Made by a program: the position numbers and the translations under genes. Positions 19,421 to 25,640 of a stretch of DNA of 25,640 nt are shown here, piece after piece. Numbering within the stretch: position 1 is the first letter of the stretch; each line of letters opens with the position of its first letter. The DNA is from a virus: the IMG/VR virus record IMGVR_UViG_3300009466_000017, positions 1 to 25,640 of that record; one strand, 5' to 3'. Below the pieces are notes generated by a model. That model ran no database searches and was not told where the DNA came from. It saw only the letters and a list, made by a program, of their open reading frames with translations.

Positions 19421-19746
19421 ACAAAGATTCACAGCCCTCTCCTTGTCACTACTGCGGTAATCCCGATGTCCAGTACCTCGAACTGGTTCCTGACTACAGG
19501 GATTGCCATGGTCCCGGCGGCTTCTCTACGTTCTATATCACCTGCCCGGATTGCGGATTGCGAGGCGGCTCGGCTTCTCTGGTAGATGTACCGGCACCAC
19601 AAGTGACCCGCAAATACAAAGTAAAAACATGGATGGGAACTTTTCCTGTGGAAGATTATGCTCCACAAGATACTGATGCCGAGATCCGGCGAGTAGCAGT
19701 AGCTAAGTGGAACGCGATGCCAAATCGCTATCGAGGTAACCGATGA
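19417..19746 (+). CDS. Lar-like restriction-alleviation zinc protein
   Basis: A 109-residue protein, ATGA overlap with the ATP-grasp gene. It has two C-x-x-C knuckles: CHYCG (10-14) and CPDCG (43-47), followed by G-G-S-A and, near the C-terminus, 'A-x-x-K-W-N-A-M-P'. This knuckle-knuckle-then-WN pattern is the hallmark of the Lar family; Lar of the Rac prophage reduces restriction by modulating type I restriction-modification activity. Many phage homologues exist without proof of that role. The middle CHGPGGFSTFYITC is an insert typical of longer members. A host-defence-countering role fits the region. Confidence 0.8.
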   Translation: MNKDSQPSPCHYCGNPDVQYLELVPDYRDCHGPGGFSTFYITCPDCGLRGGSASLVDVPAPQVTRKYKVKTWMGTFPVEDYAPQDTDAEIRRVAVAKWNAMPNRYRGNR

Positions 19747-20198
19747 GACATCTTGTTTACAAGCGTATTCGTGATGGCGTGGTTGAGCGCCTTACTGCTA
19801 CCCGAGAGGAAGCTATCGCTATTGCGCGGCGGAACGCGGCAGCAGATCCTACGTTTGAACTTACCGATGAGGACGCTCTTTGGGATTTTATTCATGACTA
19901 CCACGCGGAGTGGGAATACGAAACGCATCATACGCCCGGTCCTTGGCGAGTAGGATCGCGCGGTGTCATTGAGGCCGAGCCTCGTGACGGTACTCTGGCA
20001 GAAGCAGTAGGAGCAGTAGCCTTTGTTTATGGTCCAAAGGATGCGGCAGGGGTTGCTAACGCAAAACTAATTGCTGCCGCTCCCGCGCTACTTGCGGCCT
20101 GTTGTCGCGTGCTTAATCGGTGGGACTCGGCTGACGGCCAGATGGATCGTGTAGATGATATTCTTGCCGCAGTAGAGGCTGCACTAGGCGAACAATGA
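19743..20198 (+). CDS. Two-part protein with a C-terminal TPGPW module
   Basis: A 151-residue protein, ATGA overlap. Residues 1-62 (MRHLVYKRIRDGVVERLTAT through DALWDFIHDYHAEWEYE) form an acidic-helical segment. Residues 63-151 form the module HTPGPWRVGSRGVIEAE ... GVANAKLIAAAPALLAACC followed by a helix. The 'H/Y-T-P-G-P-W ... A-N/D-A-x-L-I-A-A-A-P-x-L/M-x-x-A' module is extremely common in phages of proteobacteria and has no assigned function. The next gene encodes the same module alone, so this gene looks like a fusion of an extra domain to a duplicated module. Confidence 0.8.
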   Translation: MRHLVYKRIRDGVVERLTATREEAIAIARRNAAADPTFELTDEDALWDFIHDYHAEWEYETHHTPGPWRVGSRGVIEAEPRDGTLAEAVGAVAFVYGPKDAAGVANAKLIAAAPALLAACCRVLNRWDSADGQMDRVDDILAAVEAALGEQ

Positions 20199-20506
20199 GC
20201 AAGTATACACCTGGCCCTTGGCGTGCTGAAATGCACGTAGCCAACGACGGTACTCCATGGGTAAAGATTATCCAGGATCTTCCTGACGGATCAGAGATAG
20301 TAGTTGCCACCATGGGCTGTAGCGGCGGTGATGTTTGGGGCGGTTATGTTGGCGAGCTAGAGGATGCTCGGCTAATAGCAGCGGCCCCGACTATGAGAGA
20401 TGCACTGGCAGACATTGTTTCTTCTTGTAAGTTCGGGTGTAACGGTGATAGCTATTGCGGCACCTGTGCCATCGCTCTGCGCGCCCTTCCGAGTGATCAC
20501 GAATGA
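20195..20506 (+). CDS. TPGPW-module protein, 103 residues
   Basis: ATGA overlap with the preceding gene, of which it is a tandem relative: KYTPGPWRAE at the start, GSEIVVATMG in the middle, and DARLIAAAPTMRDALADIV towards the end. A Cys-rich tail CKFGCNGDSYCGTC, absent from the neighbour, has four cysteines that could bind zinc. Function unknown. Its own stop overlaps the next MKL-family gene. Confidence 0.82.
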   Translation: MSKYTPGPWRAEMHVANDGTPWVKIIQDLPDGSEIVVATMGCSGGDVWGGYVGELEDARLIAAAPTMRDALADIVSSCKFGCNGDSYCGTCAIALRALPSDHE

Positions 20507-20763
20507 AGCTAATCGACTACTTGATAAGAGAGGCGTGTGCCGCCAAAGACTGGCAGCAGGTAGCTCGGCTTGTCTGTGATAATCCGCACTTAGATACGGA
20601 AGATTGGCAGATAAGAGTTTACAGTCATCCAAACAATATACCAGAGGTTATTGTAGAGCATGGCGGATTTAGGCGGCGTTGGTCATCGATTAAGACTGGT
20701 GTAATCACAGATAGAGAATCCTACTTTTTAGGACCACCAAGAGTTATTGCTTTTGTAACATAG
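20503..20763 (+). CDS. MKL-family small protein (copy 7)
   Basis: An 86-residue protein, ATGA overlap. It begins MKLIDYLIREACAAKDWQQV, a very typical family N-terminus (D-Y, I-R-E-A, W). The central part, EVIVEHGGFRRRWSS, has the 'V-I-V-x-x-G-G-x-x-x-x-W' motif. It is the shortest member and ends soon after the conserved strand, so it may show the minimal domain. Function unknown. Confidence 0.85.
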   Translation: MKLIDYLIREACAAKDWQQVARLVCDNPHLDTEDWQIRVYSHPNNIPEVIVEHGGFRRRWSSIKTGVITDRESYFLGPPRVIAFVT

Positions 20764-21161
20764 TGGCGGTATCTATGTCGTGTCTATATAATGCAGACTG
20801 GCGAAAGCAGGGGAATTCCTGGACTCTAACAGATGGCGTCAGACTAGGTACCGTGCGCAATGCATCCATATCTAACTACACTTGGGAAGTTTTTCCCATT
20901 GAAGGAGGGCGTGTTATCGCTAGCGGCGATGCGCCAGATAGGATTGCTGCCCAGACAGCCGTAGAAGAATTGCTTGGATATTATTTCACTGTCGAGCCTG
21001 AGTACGAGATGAGCGCAGGCTGTAGGTGTGGTAGTTGCGTAGACCCAACTGGTAAATGGTTGGTGTCTAATCGCAGAGATACGGTTAATGAAAAGTTTGA
21101 TTCTGAAGGCGAGGCTATTGCTTGGATCATGAACCAGCACGCTTATGGTTCGGGGATTTAA
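20763..21161 (+). CDS. Hypothetical protein, 132 residues
   Basis: GTG at 20763 overlaps the previous stop (TAGTG), which favours re-initiation there; ATG 20775 is the alternative start and would remove four residues. No clear ribosome binding site precedes either. The first part, WTLTDGVRLGTVRNASISNY, followed by WEVFPIEGGRVIASGDAPDR and a helix AAQTAVEELLGYY, is the common phage layout 'W-x-L-x-x-G-x-x-L-G-x-V ... W ... G-x-A-x-x-x-x-x-A-x-x-x-x-E'. The second part has CRCGSC and ends with a helix EAIAWIMNQHAYG. No function recognised. Confidence 0.75.
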   Translation: MAVSMSCLYNADWRKQGNSWTLTDGVRLGTVRNASISNYTWEVFPIEGGRVIASGDAPDRIAAQTAVEELLGYYFTVEPEYEMSAGCRCGSCVDPTGKWLVSNRRDTVNEKFDSEGEAIAWIMNQHAYGSGI

Positions 21162-21162
21162 C

Positions 21163-21363
21163 ATGGATATGAGATGCAGCACATGCGGGCCAATAGAAGA
21201 GTGCAACTGTACGGTAAGCTATGCGGAGTATCTTAGGCTGATAGATCTTCTAGCTAGACTGCAAGATTGGATCGACTATCCTGTTCCATCTTGGCTCATA
21301 GATGAGGTGCGGCGAGCAGTTAGCGAGGCGGATGTGCCTTGGACTCCAGCAGAGAGGGAGTAA
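21163..21363 (+). CDS. Small Cys-rich helical protein, 66 residues
   Basis: I take ATG 21163 with GGGGA six bases ahead; the in-frame ATG at 21145 lies in the previous gene. The N-terminus MDMRCSTCGPIEECNC has four cysteines within 12 residues that could form a zinc site. The rest is helical (SYAEYLRLIDLLARLQDWID) and ends VRRAVSEADVPWTPAERE. Its stop overlaps the next start (TAATG). No family recognised. Confidence 0.72.
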   Translation: MDMRCSTCGPIEECNCTVSYAEYLRLIDLLARLQDWIDYPVPSWLIDEVRRAVSEADVPWTPAERE

Positions 21364-21785
21364 TGAAGCTCGATGATTGGGCTATGCAATTCCACATACT
21401 GGAGATAAATAAAATACTGCGGCCTGAATACAGGTGGCCGAGATTAGATGATCTGCTTGCGGCACTAGAGTCTTTGCCAAGGCTTTCTATTGACAAATAT
21501 GGTTCCGGTATTTTTATTGGATGGGGCGGCCTAAGCTCTGAGTGGAGGTATCACCACACTATTTGCATTCCATCTAGGCACATAAATGGTTGCCGGTACG
21601 GCTATCATGGCGAAGCGACTTATGAAAATATCGCTAGTATGAATGACATACAGCCAGTATTCAACGTCGGAGACATACCCGAAACTCCGGCTTTCATTGA
21701 TGCTCTTGCAAGCATCGGAATAGAAGCCACTGATGGAAGTCCCGCCTTATCTCCAGCAAGATTAACAAAAACCCGCAGTAGTTAG
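21363..21785 (+). CDS. Long MKL-type protein, paralogue of the gene at 15967
   Basis: The start is ATG 21363, overlapping the previous stop, with GGAG just upstream. The 140-residue product begins MKLDDWAMQFHILEINKIL and follows its paralogue at 15967 through R-W-P-R-L-x-D-L, L-P-R-L-S-I-D-K-x-G-S-G-I-F-I-G-W, W-R-Y-H-H-T-I-C-I-P and F-N-V-G-D-I-P. The two diverge mainly in the last 25 residues. It is the last plus-strand gene; its stop codon lies in the loop of the bidirectional terminator. Confidence 0.85.
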   Translation: MKLDDWAMQFHILEINKILRPEYRWPRLDDLLAALESLPRLSIDKYGSGIFIGWGGLSSEWRYHHTICIPSRHINGCRYGYHGEATYENIASMNDIQPVFNVGDIPETPAFIDALASIGIEATDGSPALSPARLTKTRSS

Positions 21786-21794
21786 CTGCGGGTT
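21770..21794. terminator. Bidirectional rho-independent terminator
   Basis: AACCCGCAG (21770-21778) and CTGCGGGTT (21786-21794) form a perfect 9-bp GC-rich stem with the loop TAGTTAG. It lies between convergent genes. Read on the minus strand the stem is followed by TTTGT, a good T tract; on the plus strand by ATCTTT, a weaker one. It therefore ends the glycosyltransferase operon well and the small-gene train at least partly. Confidence 0.88.
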
Positions 21795-21798
21795 ATCT

Positions 21799-23070
21799 TT
21801 AGCATTTGTATTTTTTGTTGATTACGTCTGAGTAGCCTGCCATTAGAGCGGTTCGCACAGGCTTTGCGTAGCCCATGAAGTGCAGCATCTTGTCTGTTGC
21901 AGCAGGAGGTATTGAACTAGGGAAGCCCGGGTGAGTATTGCCCAAGCGCGCACTTAGTGGGGCATACCCAGGATAGTGCTTAAGAACAGCATCAATAAAG
22001 CGCGGCTGGTCGCCACCGTGGTTATATACTCCTTCTAGCTTGCCGTTGATAGACTGAATGCTGGCGATTACATCATTTAATAGGGCACGATTCTTATCTG
22101 TAGTGGCAAACATCATAAAACCAGAATTAAAAGTGAACAGTGGATCTTTAAAGCAGGCCACTTCTCTGCCGAAGTCCAGCTTCCAGTCTGGTCCTATCAA
22201 GATGTCTGAGTCAATCCATGAAACTGTGACATGCGGCTCGAAGTGCTTTAGTATTAACCATGGCTTTACCCATGCGTCTGCTACGCCGGCAGCAGCTAGG
22301 TCGTCTGGAACGCCTCGATAGATGTAGTACGTTATATCATTTTTGGCACAGTATAGCTTAAGATTTTCCTCTGAAATAATCCCCATCTCAGCTATATTCG
22401 GCGTATACATAGTCACAAAAGCGTGTTTGCCGCCTGGGTTGAAGCATTCGAACTGTTCAGGTGGAATACTTGGAAGTATTCCGTTGCGACTGCACATGGC
22501 TTCTGCATAGTAATCGCATTCGTCTGCCTTAATTTTCGTGTGCGCAAATGTAACAGCGAGAACGGCCTTTTGCTTAGCCACTGCCAGTATGTTGTTGTGG
22601 GCATATACGCTGGCACACAGATACATTCCATCTTGTCTGTGTGGGTATTCTTTGGAATACCCCTTTGGGAATACAACTTTGTTGTGCTTGATCTCTTGCC
22701 ATCCGCCCATTAGGAAGCCCTTAGTATTTATCGAAGTGAGGGCTCTTTCGAAACACAGAGTCGTCGCAGCGTTGCTCTTTACTATAAAGAGTCCTGTTAC
22801 GTAACTATCTTCATGCTTCTGGATTATGCATTCGCCCTCTGGCTTTGGCAAGAAGTCGAAGTTAGCGAAATATGTGTTATTATCCACAAATATAATAGTC
22901 TCGTCGATATTTTTTTGAAGTACCTCTAAGTAAGCTGAATATCTCTCTGCTAGACTATCGTTACCGAGAACTATCCGCTCAAACTGCAAACCGTGACGGT
23001 CCGCATACTTGCGATGATTAAATTCCAAATTAGGAAGATCTGGTACATTATAGATGGCTACTAGTTTCAA
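21799..23070 (-). CDS. Two-domain glycosyltransferase-like protein (GT34-like C-terminal domain)
   Basis: I choose TTG at 23070, which has AAGAGG six bases upstream and gives MKLVAIYN; the frame is open to a TTG at 23112 without a ribosome binding site. The 423-residue protein has two related halves. The C-terminal half (about 215-423) has HAFVTMYTPNIAEMG, WVKPWLILKHF, the D-x-D motif SWIDSDIL (D287, D289), FNSGFMMFATT and HGGDQPRFID, as in GMA12/MNN10-type (GT34) galactosyl- or mannosyltransferases. The N-terminal half repeats the plan (LVAIYN, IIFVDNN at 60-65, VTGLFIVKSN, RQDGMY) but has D-N-N in place of D-x-D and may be inactive or of other specificity. It is the last gene of the minus-strand operon. 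Confidence 0.8.
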   Translation of the reverse strand: MKLVAIYNVPDLPNLEFNHRKYADRHGLQFERIVLGNDSLAERYSAYLEVLQKNIDETIIFVDNNTYFANFDFLPKPEGECIIQKHEDSYVTGLFIVKSNAATTLCFERALTSINTKGFLMGGWQEIKHNKVVFPKGYSKEYPHRQDGMYLCASVYAHNNILAVAKQKAVLAVTFAHTKIKADECDYYAEAMCSRNGILPSIPPEQFECFNPGGKHAFVTMYTPNIAEMGIISEENLKLYCAKNDITYYIYRGVPDDLAAAGVADAWVKPWLILKHFEPHVTVSWIDSDILIGPDWKLDFGREVACFKDPLFTFNSGFMMFATTDKNRALLNDVIASIQSINGKLEGVYNHGGDQPRFIDAVLKHYPGYAPLSARLGNTHPGFPSSIPPAATDKMLHFMGYAKPVRTALMAGYSDVINKKYKC

Positions 23071-23112
23071 TGCTGACCTCTTTTCTTGAGCATTCTCTTT
23101 ACATCGAGTCAA

Positions 23113-24267
23113 TCACGAATCCATGACCTGTGATATGAGTCTTTCGTAGCCGCGCACATTAGCATGATTAGTTATCATATAGCGCTTTGCGTACCCGCGA
23201 GAAGAATGAAGGTACTCCTCGTGAGTGCCATCAAAAGAATCTGCAATATCTTTGATGTGCTTTGCAGCCGTGGCGATATCATTGCCTTGGTAATACCAGC
23301 CTAAGTCCTGCATCATCGGGCTATTGTGTATTACTGGATACCCTAGCCATGCAGCATCAAGCCATAGGTAATTAAGTTCGCACTGGTTCTGGTGACTAAG
23401 CACAATGTCTGTGTGTGTTTGTAGTGCCCATGTAATAGGGTAGCGCTTGTTGAAGAACATCTTCTTAGCACGGTAAACGTCAAAGCCTGTAACAAAATCT
23501 ATTGTATCTTGCTTAGATGCGATGCCGGATGTGCAAAAAATACTTGAAGTTTGTATGGCTTCCGGCCACTGGCGGTATGCCCGCTCGATGGCCATAATTG
23601 ACACTAAGCTTGTCTTGATCACGTTTATGTTTGGCTCAAAGACTGAGATACGCTTCGCACTGCTGCCAGGCACATATTTGCCGGGATACTTGACAGGGTC
23701 ACTTTCCTTCAGTCGCTGAGCATCATCTTCGATAAAGGTGGGGCTCCATACATAAGGAGCCTCATAAGAAGGGCAGTCATTAACGGTTTCAAACAGGCAG
23801 CGGTCCCGCTCAAAGAAGTGAGGAGATAGCCATGTGGCAGATACGCTGCCGCGATCCCTGCTGTATAGCCCTCTCTTCTCATCCTTGAATAGGACCTGCT
23901 CGGTCATGATTGCAAGCTCTGGTCCCATGATGTGGTTGACCGTTTTTATGCCAGCAGCCTTAAGCTTGGCATCCTGATTAGGGGTGGGCTTGGCAGTAGC
24001 CAGCACTAGCAGGTCGCACTTTTCCAGGGACTCCTCAAAAGAAATCATATGGCGTAGGTATGGCTTCCATGGGCCATTATAGTCGGCTGGGAAGACCGTA
24101 TTAGAAAAATTTACTATGTAGGAGTCAGAAACGTTTTCACACTTAGCGAAGAGATCTCGCAGAGTGACTACGTTCTGGCGCAAGCCATTTCCAAAGAATG
24201 AAGCATTTGGATCAGTAAGATTTATAGTTATCGCTATGCGAACCTTTCTTTGTTTTGATTTTGTCAT
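23113..24267 (-). CDS. DUF2827-family glycosyltransferase-like protein
   Basis: A 384-residue protein starting ATG with GGA five bases ahead. After RIAITINLTDPNASFFGNGL, a GT-B-like N-terminal half follows. The second half has ISVFEPNINVIKTSL (VFEPN at 209-213), IVLSHQNQCELNYLWLDAAW (SHQNQ at 291), LGYPVIHNS at 308-316 and YYQGND at 325. 'V-F-E-P-N-x-N-V-x-K ... S-H-Q-x-x-x-x-L-N-Y-L-x-L-D ... G-Y-P-x-x-H-N-S' is the pattern of DUF2827, a family of proteobacterial glycosyltransferase-like proteins, as I remember it. Donor and acceptor are unknown. The gap of 21 bases to the upstream GT2 gene fits an operon. Confidence 0.85.
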   Translation of the reverse strand: MTKSKQRKVRIAITINLTDPNASFFGNGLRQNVVTLRDLFAKCENVSDSYIVNFSNTVFPADYNGPWKPYLRHMISFEESLEKCDLLVLATAKPTPNQDAKLKAAGIKTVNHIMGPELAIMTEQVLFKDEKRGLYSRDRGSVSATWLSPHFFERDRCLFETVNDCPSYEAPYVWSPTFIEDDAQRLKESDPVKYPGKYVPGSSAKRISVFEPNINVIKTSLVSIMAIERAYRQWPEAIQTSSIFCTSGIASKQDTIDFVTGFDVYRAKKMFFNKRYPITWALQTHTDIVLSHQNQCELNYLWLDAAWLGYPVIHNSPMMQDLGWYYQGNDIATAAKHIKDIADSFDGTHEEYLHSSRGYAKRYMITNHANVRGYERLISQVMDS

Positions 24268-24288
24268 AGATTCCAGTTACATCCTTCG

Positions 24289-25062
24289 TTAAATATCCCA
24301 GCCACCTGGGCATGATGGATCACCTTTGTAATGGCAGACGACGTATGTGGGCGAATCGTGCTTGGAGCCTGGGTCCTCTGTTCTAAGTCCGTCCACAAAA
24401 TCCGCATCCTCGGTTGTTCCACCTATTTTTTTTCCATTTGCATCAAACTCTTCGTATGTATCTTTCCACTTGCTCTTGACGCCTGCCCTGTGCGAAAGAG
24501 CGGGCGGTGAAGCAATCATGTAGCCGGGCTTTGCCATATGACCAATGTACAGTGGTTCATCTATGGGGAACCCAAACAATCGGAGGTCGACAACGGAATC
24601 CGATGCTAGAATAAGATTTTTAGTTTTTGGCTGGATTACCATTGTGTTGTATGCCCACATTTTGTCTGGGCCGGCATATGACCATGCTTCATTTAGCTCA
24701 GACAGTCTGCTTGGCATCATTATGTCATCGGCGTCCATGTAGGTGATAATGTCGCCAGTAGCAACCGATCTCCCTATCTGTCGTGGCAGTCCACGGAAGT
24801 ATCTCTTATTGCTGTGCATTTCGCGCATCCTTGGGACACTGCATCTCGCAACATATGTAAACTTTATATTCTCGAAGCTTGAGAACAGCCTTTCGTAGAT
24901 ATCCTTTGCGTCGTTGCAACCATCAGCAACTATAATCAATTCTTTGTCGGGATGCTTTTGTAGCATAAAGCTATTTACTGCTCGAACAAATTTGTAATGA
25001 GGATTGCTGCGAGCATTGGGGTATGCGCCCAGATATACTTGCATTATTACTGAGATCTTCAT
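24289..25062 (-). CDS. Family 2 glycosyltransferase
   Basis: A 257-residue protein with a very strong ribosome binding site (AGGAGGGGTGGT directly before the ATG). KISVIMQVYLGAYPNARSNP is the first GT2 strand and loop, ELIIVADGCND (41-51) contains the nucleotide-binding D47, and ITYMDADDIMMPSRL the metal-binding D110-x-D112. Between them GLPRQIGRSVATGD is the usual GT2 helix. The second half (KMWAYNTMVI to the terminal GDPSCPGGWDI) has no membrane helix, so the enzyme is probably cytoplasmic. It is closely similar over its whole visible length to the next gene upstream, so the two are tandem duplicates. Confidence 0.9.
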   Translation of the reverse strand: MKISVIMQVYLGAYPNARSNPHYKFVRAVNSFMLQKHPDKELIIVADGCNDAKDIYERLFSSFENIKFTYVARCSVPRMREMHSNKRYFRGLPRQIGRSVATGDIITYMDADDIMMPSRLSELNEAWSYAGPDKMWAYNTMVIQPKTKNLILASDSVVDLRLFGFPIDEPLYIGHMAKPGYMIASPPALSHRAGVKSKWKDTYEEFDANGKKIGGTTEDADFVDGLRTEDPGSKHDSPTYVVCHYKGDPSCPGGWDI

Positions 25063-25072
25063 ACCACCCCTC

Positions 25073-25640
25073 CTAAATATCCCAGCCGCCGGTACCTGAC
25101 TTGTCCCCTTTGCTATGGCATATTACATATGTTCCTGAGTCATATTTACTGCCATGAGATTCTTTGTATAGTTCATCTACAAATGCGGCATCTTCGCTTT
25201 GGCCTGCTATCTTTTTGCCATTCCCATCTAGTACATCAAAGGTATCCCGCCATCTTGCTTTTACATAGGGGCGGTGAGCAAGCAGCCATGGGGCGGATAT
25301 CATAAGGCCCGGCGGGCATAGGTGGCATGGATACAACTCATGGTCTATAGGATAACCAAAGAACCTAAGGTCAACTGGGTCATTGCTAGCCGGCTTTGCC
25401 AGCTCAGACTTGGGCCTTATAGCGACCGTACTATAGGACCACATCTTATCGGCAGAGGCATGCTGCCATCCGGAATTTAGACGGGCTAAGTGTGATGGCA
25501 TCATAATGTCATCAGCATCTGCGTATGTTATTAGCTCGCCCGTAGCTATAGATCTTCCCACTTCTCTAGGCAAGCCTCTGAAGTGCTTCTTGCCATCTAC
25601 TACTTGGTATGTCCTGGGAGTATTGTCTCGCGCGAGATAT
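25073..25640 (-). CDS. Family 2 glycosyltransferase, tandem paralogue (N-terminus outside window)
   Basis: The frame stays open to the window edge: upstream of the TTG at 25573 the in-frame residues YLARDNTPRTYQVVDGKK and HFRGLPREVGRS align with YVARCSVPRMREMHSNKRYF and RGLPRQIGRS of the neighbour. The gene therefore starts beyond the edge. The visible 188 residues include ITYADADDIMMPSHL (D-x-D-D), KMWSYSTVAIRPK, FFGYPIDHELY and the same ending G-G-W-D-I. It stands ten bases ahead of its paralogue. The CHLC motif in place of GHMA suggests a changed acceptor region. Confidence 0.88.
   Translation of the reverse strand, partial: YLARDNTPRTYQVVDGKKHFRGLPREVGRSIATGELITYADADDIMMPSHLARLNSGWQHASADKMWSYSTVAIRPKSELAKPASNDPVDLRFFGYPIDHELYPCHLCPPGLMISAPWLLAHRPYVKARWRDTFDVLDGNGKKIAGQSEDAAFVDELYKESHGSKYDSGTYVICHSKGDKSGTGGWDI

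Noticed and set aside
22058-22804. Plus-strand open frames inside the glycosyltransferase gene
   Set aside because: They are antisense shadows of a long gene with clear domain motifs and have no family resemblance.
1-25640. CRISPR array, insertion sequence, attachment site or replication origin
   Set aside because: I found no regularly spaced direct repeats, no transposase-like protein, no duplicated tRNA end and no iteron cluster by reading both strands.

Overview
The window looks like part of a large double-stranded DNA tailed bacteriophage genome. The evidence is a run of big beta-rich virion proteins, a phage tRNA gene, dozens of tightly packed small genes that overlap by 1-4 bases, a restriction-alleviation-like zinc protein, an ATP-grasp enzyme and a glycosyltransferase cluster on the opposite strand. 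No replication, capsid, terminase or lysis gene is present, so the exact phage group cannot be named. Shine-Dalgarno sites of AGGAGG type, a Sec-type signal peptide and the protein families present fit a Gram-negative, probably proteobacterial, host. This is inference. Base composition is moderate (about half GC), except for three short, very GC-rich intergenic hairpin elements.

Layout. (1) 1-1802: small accessory genes on the plus strand, among them two members of an 'MKL' small-protein family and a zinc-ribbon plus sigma-region-4-like HTH protein. (2) 1803-2035: a noncoding leader with several stem-loops; the last one holds the presumed ribosome binding site in its stem. (3) 2036-12280: the virion/tail-fibre module. 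It has a 407-residue protein with one Ig-like unit, a 184-residue protein, a 1632-residue protein with Asp-box and repeated small beta modules, a LamG-like protein, and a 758-residue protein made of four Ig-like units plus a receptor-L-like solenoid. (4) 12346-13720: a helix-hairpin-helix/glycosylase-like protein and an exported protein preceded by a 10-bp perfect stem-loop. (5) 13742-14210: GC-rich hairpins, tRNA-Leu(UAG) and a degenerate tRNA-like sequence. (6) 14211-21785: about 23 small plus-strand genes arranged as a translationally coupled train. (7) 21770-21794: a bidirectional terminator. (8) 21799-25640: a minus-strand operon of four glycosyltransferase-type genes running off the right edge.

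How the genes may work together. The structural block builds an adhesion apparatus of Ig-like, lectin-like and solenoid domains. The minus-strand glycosyltransferases could decorate virion proteins, modify phage DNA bases or alter host surface glycans; the window does not decide which. The small-gene train is typical of early host-takeover regions. Its most striking property is repeated use of one N-terminal module, MKLx(D/E)(Y/W)xxRxA, followed in many members by a central 'hydrophobic strand-GG-x-W' motif. This is an expanded family with no function I recognise. Three related GC-rich hairpin elements with a shared CTAAA loop are scattered among these genes, and one of them supplies the stop codon of the gene it abuts.
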